From [Pantoea] beijingensis (lineage in GTDB: Bacteria; Pseudomonadota; Gammaproteobacteria; Enterobacterales; Enterobacteriaceae), in contig NZ_CP071409.1 of NCBI RefSeq assembly GCF_022647505.1, forward strand, positions 1 to 64,000: DNA of 64,000 nucleotides, given 5' to 3'. The notes beneath the pieces were generated by a model. That model searched no databases. It was not told the origin of the DNA and was given only the letters and a program-made list of their open reading frames with translations. The stretch's first letter is position 1, and every line of letters begins with the position of its first letter. A program made the position numbers and the translations under genes. Below are positions 1 to 12,492 of this stretch, piece after piece.

Positions 1-1407
1 GTGTCACTTTCGCTTTGGCAACAGTGTCTTGCCCGCTTGCAGGATGAGCTACCTGCCACAGAATTCAGCATGTGGATACGCCCGCTACAGGCCGAACTAA
101 ACGACAACACATTGGCTTTGTATGCGCCTAACCGGTTTGTACTGGATTGGGTTCGGGATAAATATCTGCATAATATTAATGGGCTACTCAATGAGTTTTG
201 TGGCACGGATACGCCGACGCTGCATTTTGAAGTCGGCACTAAGCCGAAGCCAGCAGCACAGCCTGTTAGCCAGCCGATTACCGCGAGTGCTCACTATAAT
301 GCGCCGCCCGTAGCCGCTGCAGGCGTCCGTCCGGCACCTTCACGCCCAAGCTGGGATACGGTACCCGCCCCGGCGGAACTCTCTTATCGCTCGAACGTCA
401 ATACCAAGCATAATTTTGATAATTTTGTTGAGGGTAAATCTAACCAGCTGGCTCGCGCGGCAGCGCGACAGGTCGCCGACAATCCTGGTGGAGCCTACAA
501 TCCACTGTTCCTTTATGGTGGGACTGGTCTGGGTAAAACCCACCTGTTACATGCGGTGGGGAACGGTATTATGGCGCGTAAACCCAATGCGAAAGTGGTT
601 TACATGCATTCTGAGCGCTTTGTACAGGATATGGTGAAAGCGTTACAGAATAATGCTATTGAGGAGTTCAAGCGCTACTATCGATCTGTTGACGCGTTAC
701 TGATTGATGACATCCAGTTTTTTGCTAATAAAGAGCGTTCACAGGAAGAGTTTTTTCATACCTTTAACGCACTTTTGGAAGGTAATCAGCAGATCATCTT
801 AACCTCGGATCGTTATCCCAAAGAGATCAACGGGGTAGAAGATCGTCTTAAATCGCGCTTTGGCTGGGGCTTAACGGTGGCTATCGAGCCACCGGAGCTG
901 GAAACACGCGTGGCGATCCTGATGAAAAAAGCGGATGAGAATGATATCCGCCTACCGGGTGAAGTCGCTTTCTTTATCGCCAAGCGTTTGCGGTCTAATG
1001 TGCGCGAGCTGGAAGGGGCGTTGAACCGGGTGATCGCCAACGCCAATTTTACCGGTCGGGCCATTACTATTGATTTCGTGCGTGAGGCGCTGCGCGATCT
1101 GCTGGCGCTGCAGGAAAAGCTGGTCACCATCGACAATATTCAAAAGACGGTGGCGGAGTACTATAAAATTAAGGTAGCCGATCTGCTTTCCAAGCGCCGC
1201 TCTCGTTCCGTGGCGCGTCCGCGCCAGATGGCGATGGCGATGGCAAAAGAGTTGACCAACCACAGTTTGCCGGAGATCGGTGATGCTTTCGGGGGTCGGG
1301 ACCATACGACTGTGCTGCATGCGTGCCGTAAGATCGAGCAGCTACGTGAAGAAAGTCACGACATTAAAGAAGATTTTTCCAATTTAATCAGAACATTATC
1401 TTCCTGA
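1..1407 (+). CDS. dnaA: Chromosomal replication initiator DnaA
   Basis: AAA+ ATPase that binds DnaA boxes at oriC, melts the origin and recruits the DnaB helicase. The 468-aa product begins [18 protein letters not shown], the typical domain I start, and is close to the usual enterobacterial length of 467. A low-complexity Pro/Ala linker (about residues 80-130) is followed by the AAA+ core with Walker [10 protein letters not shown] near residue 173 and Walker B LLIDDIQF. The C-terminal domain IV carries the DnaA-box recognition signature [11 protein letters not shown]. The GTG start is the first base of the window, so the promoter is outside. dnaN follows after 4 bp, as in the conserved dnaA-dnaN-recF-gyrB operon. 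Confidence 0.98.
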   Translation: MSLSLWQQCLARLQDELPATEFSMWIRPLQAELNDNTLALYAPNRFVLDWVRDKYLHNINGLLNEFCGTDTPTLHFEVGTKPKPAAQPVSQPITASAHYNAPPVAAAGVRPAPSRPSWDTVPAPAELSYRSNVNTKHNFDNFVEGKSNQLARAAARQVADNPGGAYNPLFLYGGTGLGKTHLLHAVGNGIMARKPNAKVVYMHSERFVQDMVKALQNNAIEEFKRYYRSVDALLIDDIQFFANKERSQEEFFHTFNALLEGNQQIILTSDRYPKEINGVEDRLKSRFGWGLTVAIEPPELETRVAILMKKADENDIRLPGEVAFFIAKRLRSNVRELEGALNRVIANANFTGRAITIDFVREALRDLLALQEKLVTIDNIQKTVAEYYKIKVADLLSKRRSRSVARPRQMAMAMAKELTNHSLPEIGDAFGGRDHTTVLHACRKIEQLREESHDIKEDFSNLIRTLSS

Positions 1408-1411
1408 CGCT

Positions 1412-2512
1412 ATGAAATTTATTGTAGAACGTGAGCATTTACTCAAGCCATTGCAGCAAGTCAGCAGCCCGTTGGGAGGCCGTCCCACTCTGCCAATTCT
1501 GGGAAACCTGTTGCTGCAGGTGACTGAGGGCACTCTGCTGCTAACTGGTACAGATTTAGAGATGGAAATGGTGGCGCGTGTTGCGCTGTCGCAACCGCAT
1601 GAGCCAGGTGCCACAACGGTGCCGGCGCGCAAGTTCTTTGATATCTGCCGTGGTCTTCCGGAAGGTGCAGAGATAAGCGTCGTGCTGGAGGGTGACAGAA
1701 TGTTGGTGCGATCAGGTCGCAGCCGTTTCTCGCTTTCGACGCTACCCGCCAGCGATTTTCCTAATCTGGATGACTGGCAAAGTGAGGTTGAATTCACCTT
1801 GCCGCAGGCAACGATGAAGCGCCTGATTGAAGCCACGCAGTTTTCCATGGCTCATCAGGACGTGCGTTATTATCTGAACGGCATGCTGTTTGAAACCGAA
1901 GGCGAAGAACTGCGCACCGTGGCCACCGACGGTCACCGCCTGGCGGTTTGTTCTATGCCGGTTGGTCAGGCATTGCCAAATCATTCGGTGATTGTGCCGC
2001 GTAAAGGCGTGATTGAATTGGTTCGCTTGCTGGACGGCGGTGATACACCGCTGCAGATTCAGATTGGCAGCAACAATATCCGTGCGCACGTCGGTGATTT
2101 TATCTTTACTTCAAAGTTGGTTGACGGTCGTTTCCCGGATTATCGCCGCGTGTTGCCGAAAAACCCTGATAAAAACCTTGATGCCGGCTGTGATTTACTA
2201 AAGCAGGCGTTTGCCCGCGCAGCTATTCTCTCAAATGAGAAATTTCGCGGCGTTCGCCTCTATATCAGCGAAAATCAGCTGAAAATCACCGCAAATAACC
2301 CGGAGCAGGAAGAAGCGGAAGAGATCCTCGACGTGACCTATGGCGGCACAGATTTAGAGATCGGGTTTAACGTAAGCTATGTGTTGGACGTGCTGAACGC
2401 GCTGAAATGTGAAAATGTGCGGCTGCTGTTGACCGATTCTGTGTCCAGTGTGCAGATAGAAGATGCGGCCAGTCAATCGGCCGCTTATGTCGTTATGCCC
2501 ATGAGATTATAA
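1412..2512 (+). CDS. dnaN: DNA polymerase III beta sliding clamp
   Basis: Ring-shaped processivity clamp that tethers Pol III and other clamp-binding proteins to DNA. The 366-aa product matches the family length. It begins MKFIVEREHLLKPLQQV and ends in YVVMPMRL, the canonical C-terminus that forms part of the protein-binding cleft. It lies 4 bp after dnaA, so the two are almost certainly co-transcribed. In E. coli the dnaN stop overlaps the recF start. Here 157 bp separate them, filled largely by an imperfect palindrome, so translational coupling to recF is lost. Confidence 0.98.
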   Translation: MKFIVEREHLLKPLQQVSSPLGGRPTLPILGNLLLQVTEGTLLLTGTDLEMEMVARVALSQPHEPGATTVPARKFFDICRGLPEGAEISVVLEGDRMLVRSGRSRFSLSTLPASDFPNLDDWQSEVEFTLPQATMKRLIEATQFSMAHQDVRYYLNGMLFETEGEELRTVATDGHRLAVCSMPVGQALPNHSVIVPRKGVIELVRLLDGGDTPLQIQIGSNNIRAHVGDFIFTSKLVDGRFPDYRRVLPKNPDKNLDAGCDLLKQAFARAAILSNEKFRGVRLYISENQLKITANNPEQEEAEEILDVTYGGTDLEIGFNVSYVLDVLNALKCENVRLLLTDSVSSVQIEDAASQSAAYVVMPMRL

Positions 2513-2645
2513 TTGTCCGGGCTATCTTACTGGCTACTTTGGGATTGGGCAGTGCTCAAAATCCTCACGTACTGCGTGTACGCTCCGGTTTTTGCGCGCT
2601 TGCCGCACCCAAACTAGCTGCGACGATAACGCCCTGGATTGTAAT
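2512..2645. repeat. Long imperfect palindrome between dnaN and recF
   Basis: The dnaN-recF gap holds a ~130-bp imperfect inverted repeat. The left arm (ATTGTCCGGGC... from 2512) matches the reverse complement of the right arm (...GCCCTGGATTGTAAT to 2645), with several shared blocks between. The centre is CGTAC-TGCGT-GTACG. It resembles enterobacterial intergenic palindromic elements (ERIC/MITE class) in size and form, but I do not recognise it as ERIC itself. It would be transcribed within the operon as a long hairpin. No second copy was noticed in the window. Confidence 0.65.
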
Positions 2646-2669
2646 GTTACTCGTGGGATTCAATAGAAT

Positions 2670-6181
<3,512 letters not shown>

Positions 6182-6201
6182 ACTGTGCCACAATACGAAG
6201 A

Positions 6202-6229
6202 AGCAGCCCTAAGCCGGCTGCTTTTTTTT
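6202..6229 (+). terminator. Rho-independent terminator after gyrB
   Basis: A 7-bp perfect stem AGCAGCC/GGCTGCT with a 7-nt loop is followed directly by a run of eight T. It sits 20 bp after the gyrB stop and upstream of yidA. Confidence 0.9.
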
Positions 6230-6259
6230 GATCAAGATGCGTAATCTGATGAGGAAATT

Positions 6260-7069
6260 ATGGCGATAAAGTTGATTGCAATTGATATGGATGGCACGTT
6301 GCTGAACCCGAAACATGAGATTACGCCTCGTGTTAAACAGGCGATTGGTCTTGCACGCGAGCGAGGGGCCGCAATTGTGCTGGCGACAGGGCGACCTTTT
6401 ATCGGCGTACAACGCTACCTGATGGAACTGGATTTACAACAGGATGGCCAGTTTTGTATCACCAATAATGGCGCATTAGTTCAGCGTGCAATTAATGGCG
6501 ATTGTGTAGCCGAAGTAGCCCTGACTTTTGATGATTACCTCTATTTTGAACAACTGGCGCGTGAGCTAGGCGTTCATTTCCAGGCATTGACCAAATCGCT
6601 GTTGTACACCTCAAACCAGGACATCAGTGAATACACCGTTCATGAAGCCTGGCTCACCGGCATGCCGCTTCGTTACCGCAGCGTTGCTGAGATGGACCGA
6701 ACGCTGACTTTCCCGAAAGTTATGATGATCGATCCGCCTGAGCGGCTTGATAAAGCCATTGCTCGTATTCCGCAGGAAGCACGCGAACGCTATACCATTA
6801 TGAAAAGCTCGCCTTACTATCTTGAAATACTTAATAAGCAGGTGAATAAAGGGGCGGGGGTCAAAGCGCTGGCCGATCAGCTTGGGCTGTCGCGTGATGA
6901 AGTCATGGCTATCGGCGATCAGGAAAACGATATAGCGATGCTGGAATTTGCCGGCACTGGCGTAGCGATGGGGAACGCGATCGATTCAGTCAAGGCTGTA
7001 AGCCAGTTTGTCACTAAAACGAATATGGAAGATGGTGTTGCGTACGCGATTGAGACATTTGTGCTTTAA
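6260..7069 (+). CDS. yidA: HAD-family sugar phosphatase YidA
   Basis: Cof-type (type IIB cap) haloacid dehalogenase-like phosphatase, known in E. coli to act on sugar phosphates. The 269-aa product starts MAIKLIAIDMDGTLLNP with the catalytic DMDGT motif (nucleophile and acid/base Asp). Motif II is the ATGR segment, and motif IV is GDQENDIAML near residue 220. The ATG is preceded by GAGGAA. The gene keeps its E. coli position beside gyrB, but yidB is absent. An IS256-type remnant starts one base after the stop, marking the edge of an accessory block. Confidence 0.95.
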   Translation: MAIKLIAIDMDGTLLNPKHEITPRVKQAIGLARERGAAIVLATGRPFIGVQRYLMELDLQQDGQFCITNNGALVQRAINGDCVAEVALTFDDYLYFEQLARELGVHFQALTKSLLYTSNQDISEYTVHEAWLTGMPLRYRSVAEMDRTLTFPKVMMIDPPERLDKAIARIPQEARERYTIMKSSPYYLEILNKQVNKGAGVKALADQLGLSRDEVMAIGDQENDIAMLEFAGTGVAMGNAIDSVKAVSQFVTKTNMEDGVAYAIETFVL

Positions 7070-7195
7070 GAGCCTGTACACCATTCTGTATAACTGCCTT
7101 TTCGAAGTGGCCGCCCAGGCGGTCACCGAACTCAATAATAAAGTCGCTTATTGCCATACGCCAGTTCCTCAACGGCGCCGTCCGTTGGGAACTTC
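7070..7195 (-). mobile_element. Remnant of an IS256-family element (transposase C-terminus and end)
   Basis: Read on the minus strand this stretch encodes RNWRMAISDFIIEFGDRL, which resembles the C-terminus of IS256/Mutator-family transposases. The remaining bases up to the yidA stop include GAGCCTGTACACCATTCTG, probably the former element end. Only about 40 codons remain, with no catalytic residues. It marks an old insertion at the junction between the conserved backbone and the T6SS/histidine block. The family assignment rests on a short motif. Confidence 0.5.
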
Positions 7196-7241
7196 TTCTT
7201 GAAACGCGTATGGTTATCGATAAAACAGACCTGTATTTTGA

Positions 7242-7580
7242 CTAAACCGAATCTACAGGCGAGTTTTTTTCTATGCATCGGGCATCTACGGCCATTTCGT
7301 CAAAGCAAAGCAGATTTGAATCCTGGTCTGTTCCCCCGTCGATACGATATCCCTCACCAAAGTCCCTAATGGCCACGCTGTAATCATCATCTTCCGGTAT
7401 ACCGTATTTAGCGTTGATCATGTCCTTATTAGCTTTCCACCAGGCTTTTCAGGTATGGAAGATACCTGGCCAGTATTGTATACCATCATGAACGGCAACA
7501 ATCTCAACTGGCGTCAGGTACTGCCACAGCATATAGCCACAGGCCGCAGCGGCTACAATTCCTGTCAGTTGCTTATTCAC
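7242..7580 (-). pseudogene. Decayed duplicate of the DUF943 gene
   Basis: On the minus strand a GTG at 7580 opens MNKQLTGIVAAAACGYML, nearly identical to the start of the intact DUF943 gene at 8094. The frame is broken by TGA at 7449-7451, at the position where the intact copy reads KNRQIAWWEANKD. After it the family resumes with KAWWKANKDMINAKYGIP and DFGEGYRID, ending at TAG 7242-7244 after a further small indel. It is one half of a tandem duplication that also copied the 3' end of the PAAR-DUF3289 gene. It looks like an orphan immunity-type gene that has been lost. Confidence 0.8.
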
Positions 7581-7682
7581 CCCGTCTCCCGCTGATTTCT
7601 AAGGTAGCATTCATTTCAGTGATAAACGGCTTATACCTGTACAGATCCCAGCGCTGGAGAGTAAACCACAGCCGGAAGATAC
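7573..7682 (-). pseudogene. 3' fragment of a DUF3289 gene (duplicated)
   Basis: About 110 bp, nearly identical to the 3' end of the PAAR-DUF3289 gene (8087-8200). Read on the minus strand it encodes ...WFTLQRWDLYRYKPFITE and ends in EISGRRGE. The segment overlaps the start of the decayed DUF943 copy exactly as in the intact pair. No upstream part of the effector gene is present. Confidence 0.8.
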
Positions 7683-7704
7683 AAAACCTTTTCCATTTAC
7701 AGTC

Positions 7705-8094
7705 TCACCAGTAGAACTGACCTGTATTTTGACTCCATCCAATCCAGCTAAGTGGTTTTTTTTCAATGCATCGGGCAGCAACGGGTATATCATCAAAGCA
7801 TAACAAATCAGAATCTTCGTCCGTTCCGTGATCGATGCGATAGCCATCACCAAAATCCATAATAAATACTTGGTAGAAGCCATCTTTAGACTTGTGTGGA
7901 ATCCCATATTTAGCTTTGATCATGTCCTTATTGGCTTCCCACCAGGCTATCTGACGGTTTTTCATGTACGGAAAATGCCTGACAAGCATAAAGTTTCTAT
8001 GCACAGCCACAATCTCAACCGGCGTCAGGTACTGCCACAGCATATAGCCACAGGCCGCAGCGGCTACAATTCCTGCTATCAGTCGCTTATTCAC
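7705..8094 (-). CDS. DUF943 family membrane-anchored protein, putative T6SS immunity
   Basis: 129-aa protein starting with GTG at 8094. The N-terminal hydrophobic segment (about residues 4-24, IAGIVAAAACGYMLWQYL) should anchor it in the inner membrane. The remainder would be periplasmic, with family features VEIVAVH, WWEANKDMIKAKYGIP, DFGDGYRID and LCFDDI...CIEK. DUF943 proteins of Enterobacter, Pantoea and Erwinia are commonly encoded beside T6SS cargo. The start overlaps the stop of the PAAR-DUF3289 gene by 8 bp (GTGAATAA), so translation is probably coupled. The immunity role is inferred from this arrangement, not from a known structure or activity. Confidence 0.7.
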   Translation of the reverse strand: MNKRLIAGIVAAAACGYMLWQYLTPVEIVAVHRNFMLVRHFPYMKNRQIAWWEANKDMIKAKYGIPHKSKDGFYQVFIMDFGDGYRIDHGTDEDSDLLCFDDIPVAARCIEKKPLSWIGWSQNTGQFYW

Positions 8095-9334
8095 CCCGCC
8101 TCCCGCTGATTTCTAAGGTAGCATTCATTTCAGTGATAAACGGCTTATACCCGTACAGATCCCAGTGCTGGAGAGTAAACCACAGCCGGAAGATACGAAA
8201 CTCCCTGTATAGTGGGTTCTGTACATCGGCATCATCAAGTCCGAAGTGATCCTGAATACGGTAATGCACCTTTGCCCTGAAACTCTCCCCCTCAAATTCC
8301 AGCGACTCCAGCGTGATATGCGTCGACCAGGTATCATGGACGGTAATCACCAACCCGTTAGTCCGGTCGATCAGACGGTCAAATTTAGGCAACACCGCTG
8401 AATTAACTGCATCGAGATTCCCTTTTTCATCAAATAAACTGGCTTTTTTATCCAGCGGAATAAACCCATATTCATAGTTAACAGCCGTCTTTAAAGCTTT
8501 TTTAATTTTCAGCAAAGAACTCTGCTCTGAATGATCATTCAGAATCTGCTCTTTCAGCGCCCTGTCCAGCAACGAGCTGCTGTATGGTGTGCCGCTTTTC
8601 TCCTGCATGTGGTCAATCATTTCGGTAATGATATTTTTGTACAGACCCTGGAAGGAGAACAGCTTCGCCAGCTCACGGAACTCATCAAACATAATGCGCG
8701 CGCTTTCCTCCCGGCTGACCACGACCGGTGCACTTTTCGCCAGACTGCCCGGATAAAATCCGCCAAACGGGCTGGTGGGAGCTGATGGGACAAGGGTCAG
8801 CGTATTCGGGTCGACTTTCGCCGAGATATCTGTCAGACCAAAACGCCCTTTCAGCACCTCCGCGCTCAAATCGCCGTAATGCATGTCCTTCGCGTCATAG
8901 TCATCCATCATGCGCTGCGTGGCATAGATCCGCGCCGGCAAAGGCATTGGCTCAAGTCCCTTTGACTTCGCCTCACTCAGTTTTTTCTTCCGGTCAGCCT
9001 CCTCCCGCTCTGCCACCCTACCGGCATTACAGTTGCTGTCGTAGGTGTGCGTCTTGACTGACGGGATGAACCGGGCACGACACGGGCAGGAATTGTAGCT
9101 GTCCAACGAACCCGCCCACTCTTTCAGCTCTCCACCCACCTCGTAAGTATCCCCCATACCACCGCAGACACGAAACCGTCCCTCATGCTTACCGCAGGTC
9201 ACCGGATCGCCCACTCTGACCCGCTGCCGCTCGATACCGCCGATTTCGTAGGTTTCATCTAGTGCGCCGGCAAGAATTCGCCCGCCACAGGTAGTTTTAT
9301 CCAGATGGTAGAGAAAATAACCTTCGTTAGCCAT
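8087..9334 (-). CDS. PAAR-like N-terminus with DUF3289 domain, putative T6SS effector
   Basis: 415-aa protein. The N-terminal ~95 residues are Gly/Cys-rich (TTCGGRILAG, GDPVTCGKHEGRFRVCGG, SCPCRARF) and resemble PAAR/DUF4150 tips that sharpen the T6SS spike. After a charged linker (about residues 105-130, EREEADRKKKLSEAK), the region from ~135 to the end matches the DUF3289 (YPO3983-type) family: RIYATQRMMDDYDAKDMHYGD near its start, YRIQDHFGLDD and YKPFITEMN near its end. I see no recognised catalytic motif, so the toxic activity is unknown. No other T6SS structural genes are in the window, so it would be an orphan cargo locus. Its own 3' end has been duplicated downstream. Confidence 0.75.
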   Translation of the reverse strand: MANEGYFLYHLDKTTCGGRILAGALDETYEIGGIERQRVRVGDPVTCGKHEGRFRVCGGMGDTYEVGGELKEWAGSLDSYNSCPCRARFIPSVKTHTYDSNCNAGRVAEREEADRKKKLSEAKSKGLEPMPLPARIYATQRMMDDYDAKDMHYGDLSAEVLKGRFGLTDISAKVDPNTLTLVPSAPTSPFGGFYPGSLAKSAPVVVSREESARIMFDEFRELAKLFSFQGLYKNIITEMIDHMQEKSGTPYSSSLLDRALKEQILNDHSEQSSLLKIKKALKTAVNYEYGFIPLDKKASLFDEKGNLDAVNSAVLPKFDRLIDRTNGLVITVHDTWSTHITLESLEFEGESFRAKVHYRIQDHFGLDDADVQNPLYREFRIFRLWFTLQHWDLYGYKPFITEMNATLEISGRRGE

Positions 9335-9758
9335 ACCAAATCCTTCTGTTTTACATGGTTATAAAGTCAGCGCATCATAGCGGGACATCACTAGTCGAGC
9401 CACATCGGAGGGAATGATTTACCATAACATCCATATTATGAACCGCTTGAAACCGACTGTAGTTGGCAACTTCATAGTGCACTCCGTCTTGCATTCTACA
9501 GGTTCAATATCTGAATACGATATTTCAGGCGGCGAGGTAACTCACAGCCTCTTTCCACGTTTCACTTTTATCGTTCAAATAAAATGGGACAGAGTCAAAT
9601 ACAGGACTTATGGACAAAAAACAATCAACCATCCCTTCTCTAATAGTTTACTTAACTATCAGAATTGATCTGAGTCATAAAAATAACCATTTTCGGTGAT
9701 AAAAATAAATATGAATTAAGTTCAAACCTTCATTAATTTTAAATAATAGGAAACCATT
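9335..9758. other. 424-bp non-coding, AT-rich interval upstream of the hdc operon
   Basis: Divergent intergenic region between the PAAR-DUF3289 gene and the first histidine/histamine permease. An 84-codon plus-strand frame at 9414-9668 has no convincing ribosome binding site and no recognisable product. The last ~90 bp are strongly AT-rich and should contain the hdc operon promoter; I do not assign -35/-10 boxes. An AGGAA ribosome binding site precedes the ATG at 9759. Confidence 0.5.
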
Positions 9759-11105
9759 ATGGGAACAGTAAGCTCAGGCTCTGCTCATAAAATGGGAGTC
9801 ATTGCTCTTACGTTAGTAACCGCCTCCAATATGATGGGGTCGGGGGTTTTTATGTTGCCCACTAACCTGGCAGGAATTGGCTCTATATCGATATGGGGTT
9901 GGGTATTTACCATTATTGGTGTAATTGCACTGGCTTTAGTTTTTGCTAAAACCAGTTTAGTGACGCCTCGTGCGGGCGGTATTGTTGCTTATGCCAGTGA
10001 TGCATTTGGCCCCTTTATTGGATTTCAGACGACCGTTTGTTACTGGATAAGTGCATGGGTTGGTAACGTTGCTTTATTAGTTGCTGGTGTGGGTTATTTG
10101 AGTTTCTTTTTTCCGGAGCTTAAAAATCCAACCTATGGTTGTATCGCTGCCATCTTTATTTTATGGGCTTTTGTATTTCTTGCGAGCTTCGGCGCAAGGA
10201 TAGCTGGCCGTGCACAATCTTTTACTGCAGTATGTGGCCTGATCGTTATTTTAGGCGTCGGCCTGATTGGCTGGTTCTGGTTTAATCCAGAGATGTATTC
10301 CGAAGTTTATAATGCGACAGGACGGAGTAACTCCTCTGCTATTGTTTCTGCAGCATCAATGGCGTTATGGGGATTCCTGGGGATCGAATCCGCCGTTGTT
10401 TCGACGGGGCAGGTTCAGGATCCGGAACGTACCGTACCACGGGCAACGGTGATGGGGTTACTGATTGCCGCCATCTGTTACGTGGGTAGCTGTACCGTCA
10501 TCATGGGACTGGTCCCACATAACGTGCTGATCAACTCAGCAGCACCTTTCGCTGATGCTGCTCGTTATATGTTCGGTAATCTTGCCGGTAATATTGCCTC
10601 TGCACTCAGTATTATTGCTTGTTTTGGTTCCATTTCAGGTTGGCTGATCCTGCAATCTGAAGGCCCACGCGCGGGTGCTCAGCAAGGTCTTTTTCCTCAG
10701 TTTTTTGCGGATACCAATAAGCAAGATGTTCCAATGAAGAGCCTTATTTTTACCGGCGTCCTAATGAGCATTGTCCTGTTATTAACGGCCTCGCCAAACC
10801 TGGCTAAACAGTTTGAGGTTGTTATTTTAATGTCAGTTTTCGCTTCATTACTGCCTTATATGTATGCCTTAATTTCACTGCCTATTATCCTGGTATCGAA
10901 GAAAATGAACCGCGGTAGCTCTTTCATGTTTTATTGCACATTGGTTGTTATCGGCATGATCTACTGTATTTTTGCCTTACTTGGTTCGGGCGGTGACTCC
11001 ATGTTCTGGGGCATACTGATGATGATGATTACTATTCCGTTATTCTCTTTCGTTGCTGTTGGTCGAAGTAAAAAAGGGAAGACCACGCTTTATTTAGATA
11101 AATGA
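9759..11105 (+). CDS. hdcT1: APC-family antiporter, probable histidine/histamine exchanger (HdcT1-like)
   Basis: 448-aa inner-membrane transporter of the amino acid-polyamine-organocation superfamily (CadB/PotE/AdiC branch), with about 12 predicted membrane segments. The first helix has the substrate-loop signature NMMGSGVFMLP near residues 22-32, as in basic-amino-acid antiporters. WGFLGIESAVVS near residue 200 is another conserved site. It is the first gene of the hdc operon, 33 bp before the decarboxylase. Known gram-negative hdc clusters have the order hdcT1-hdc-hdcT2-hisRS, so import of histidine coupled to export of histamine is the likely job. It is paralogous to the permease at 12493. 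Substrate is inferred from context. Confidence 0.85.
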   Translation: MGTVSSGSAHKMGVIALTLVTASNMMGSGVFMLPTNLAGIGSISIWGWVFTIIGVIALALVFAKTSLVTPRAGGIVAYASDAFGPFIGFQTTVCYWISAWVGNVALLVAGVGYLSFFFPELKNPTYGCIAAIFILWAFVFLASFGARIAGRAQSFTAVCGLIVILGVGLIGWFWFNPEMYSEVYNATGRSNSSAIVSAASMALWGFLGIESAVVSTGQVQDPERTVPRATVMGLLIAAICYVGSCTVIMGLVPHNVLINSAAPFADAARYMFGNLAGNIASALSIIACFGSISGWLILQSEGPRAGAQQGLFPQFFADTNKQDVPMKSLIFTGVLMSIVLLLTASPNLAKQFEVVILMSVFASLLPYMYALISLPIILVSKKMNRGSSFMFYCTLVVIGMIYCIFALLGSGGDSMFWGILMMMITIPLFSFVAVGRSKKGKTTLYLDK

Positions 11106-11138
11106 AATCGTAAAAAAATGAATACAAGGAGTTAAAAA

Positions 11139-12275
11139 ATGACATTATCTATAGCCGATCAAAACAAACTTGATGAATTCTGGTCATATTGTGTGAAAAA
11201 TCAATATTTCAATATTGGTTATCCTGAATCTGCTGATTTTGATTATACGATTCTTGAACGTTTTATGCGTTTCTCAATCAATAACTGTGGTGACTGGGGA
11301 GAATACTGCAACTATTTATTAAACTCATTCGAGTTTGAAAAAGAAGTGATGGAGTATTTTGCTAATCTCTTTAAAATTCCGTTTGAAGAGAGCTGGGGAT
11401 ATGTTACCAATGGTGGTACTGAAGGAAATATGTTTGGCTGTTATCTGGGGCGTGAGCTTTTTCCTGATGGCACTCTTTACTACTCTAAAGATACACACTA
11501 TTCAGTAGCCAAAATTGTCAAACTATTGCGTATTAAATCCTCTGTTGTTGAATCACAGCCAAACGGTGAAATGGACTACGGTGATTTACAGCAAAAAATT
11601 AAACGCGATGGCGAAAAGCATCCTATTATTTTCGCTAATATCGGGACTACCGTGCGTGGTGCTATTGATAACATCACGACTATTCAGGCGTTAATTAAAG
11701 ATTTGGGCATTAAACGTGAGGATTACTATCTCCACGCTGATGCCGCACTTAGCGGGATGATTTTGCCCTTTGTTAACGATCCTCAACCGTTTAACTTTGC
11801 AGATGGGATTGATTCGATTGGTGTGTCTGGCCATAAAATGATCGGTTCTCCGATTCCCTGTGGCATCGTTGTCGCCAAAAAGAAAAACGTCGATCGTATT
11901 TCAGTCGAGATTGATTATATTTCCGCTCACGATAAAACCATTACAGGTTCTCGTAACGGTCATACGCCATTAATGATGTGGGAGGCCATTCGCAGCCATT
12001 CATGGAGCGACTGGCAGCGCCGCATTGAGCGGAGCCTGAATATGGCGAAATATGCGGTTAAACGATTCCAGGACGCTGGCGTAAAAGCCTGGTGTAACAA
12101 AAACTCCATTACCGTCGTATTCCCTTGTCCCTCTGAGGAGGTCTGGAAGAAACACTGCCTGGCGACGTCCGGTGACGTTGCGCACCTGATCGCGACGGCA
12201 CATCACCTGGATTCCAGCAAAATTGATGAGCTGATTGACGATGTCATTGCCGACCTGAACAAACAGGCTGCCTGA
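11139..12275 (+). CDS. hdc: PLP-dependent histidine decarboxylase
   Basis: Group II pyridoxal-phosphate decarboxylase converting L-histidine to histamine and CO2. The 378-aa length is that of the Morganella/Klebsiella-type enzyme. Visible sites are the N-terminal [15 protein letters not shown], the cofactor loop [11 protein letters not shown] (about 90-100), His120 in DTHYSV (stacks on PLP in the family), Asp201 in LHADAALSG, and the Schiff-base Lys233 in [11 protein letters not shown]. It lies between two antiporter genes and 5' of a dedicated HisRS. Proton consumption plus histamine export gives acid resistance in this class of system, and histamine can also feed siderophore synthesis. No siderophore genes are nearby, so the acid-stress role is favoured. 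Confidence 0.95.
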   Translation: MTLSIADQNKLDEFWSYCVKNQYFNIGYPESADFDYTILERFMRFSINNCGDWGEYCNYLLNSFEFEKEVMEYFANLFKIPFEESWGYVTNGGTEGNMFGCYLGRELFPDGTLYYSKDTHYSVAKIVKLLRIKSSVVESQPNGEMDYGDLQQKIKRDGEKHPIIFANIGTTVRGAIDNITTIQALIKDLGIKREDYYLHADAALSGMILPFVNDPQPFNFADGIDSIGVSGHKMIGSPIPCGIVVAKKKNVDRISVEIDYISAHDKTITGSRNGHTPLMMWEAIRSHSWSDWQRRIERSLNMAKYAVKRFQDAGVKAWCNKNSITVVFPCPSEEVWKKHCLATSGDVAHLIATAHHLDSSKIDELIDDVIADLNKQAA

Positions 12276-12280
12276 TAAAA

Positions 12281-12302
12281 GGGCAGTGATAAAACACTGC
12301 CC
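12281..12302 (+). promoter_or_regulatory. Hairpin directly after hdc
   Basis: A perfect 8-bp stem GGGCAGTG/CACTGCCC with a 6-nt A-rich loop begins 6 bp after the hdc stop. There is no T-run, so it is more likely an mRNA-stabilising or partial-termination structure than a full terminator. A second 8-bp inverted repeat (CGCAACCG at 12314-12321, CGGTTGCG at 12342-12349, then TTTCT) follows. Together they could lower expression of the downstream permease relative to hdc. Confidence 0.5.
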
Positions 12303-12492
12303 TCCAGCACGGGCGCAACCGTTGCCGAGACCAATCATTAGCGGTTGCGTTTCTCAGTCCCTGTTTTCGCGGGGACGCGCTCAGATTAACGCTTTGCCGA
12401 CAGGTTGTAACGACAAATTACGTCCGGGATGTACGTCAATGGACTCAGGTGCATATGCGATAGCGTTTATTCCCCATCTTACGAGGACCGGC

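Noticed and set aside
9414..9668. 84-codon plus-strand frame upstream of hdcT1
   Set aside because: No ribosome binding site at useful distance, no recognisable domain, and it lies in a divergent promoter region.
12286..12492. N-terminal extension of the second permease
   Set aside because: Covers two inverted repeats and gives a sequence unlike the paralogue; the ATG at 12493 has a proper ribosome site.
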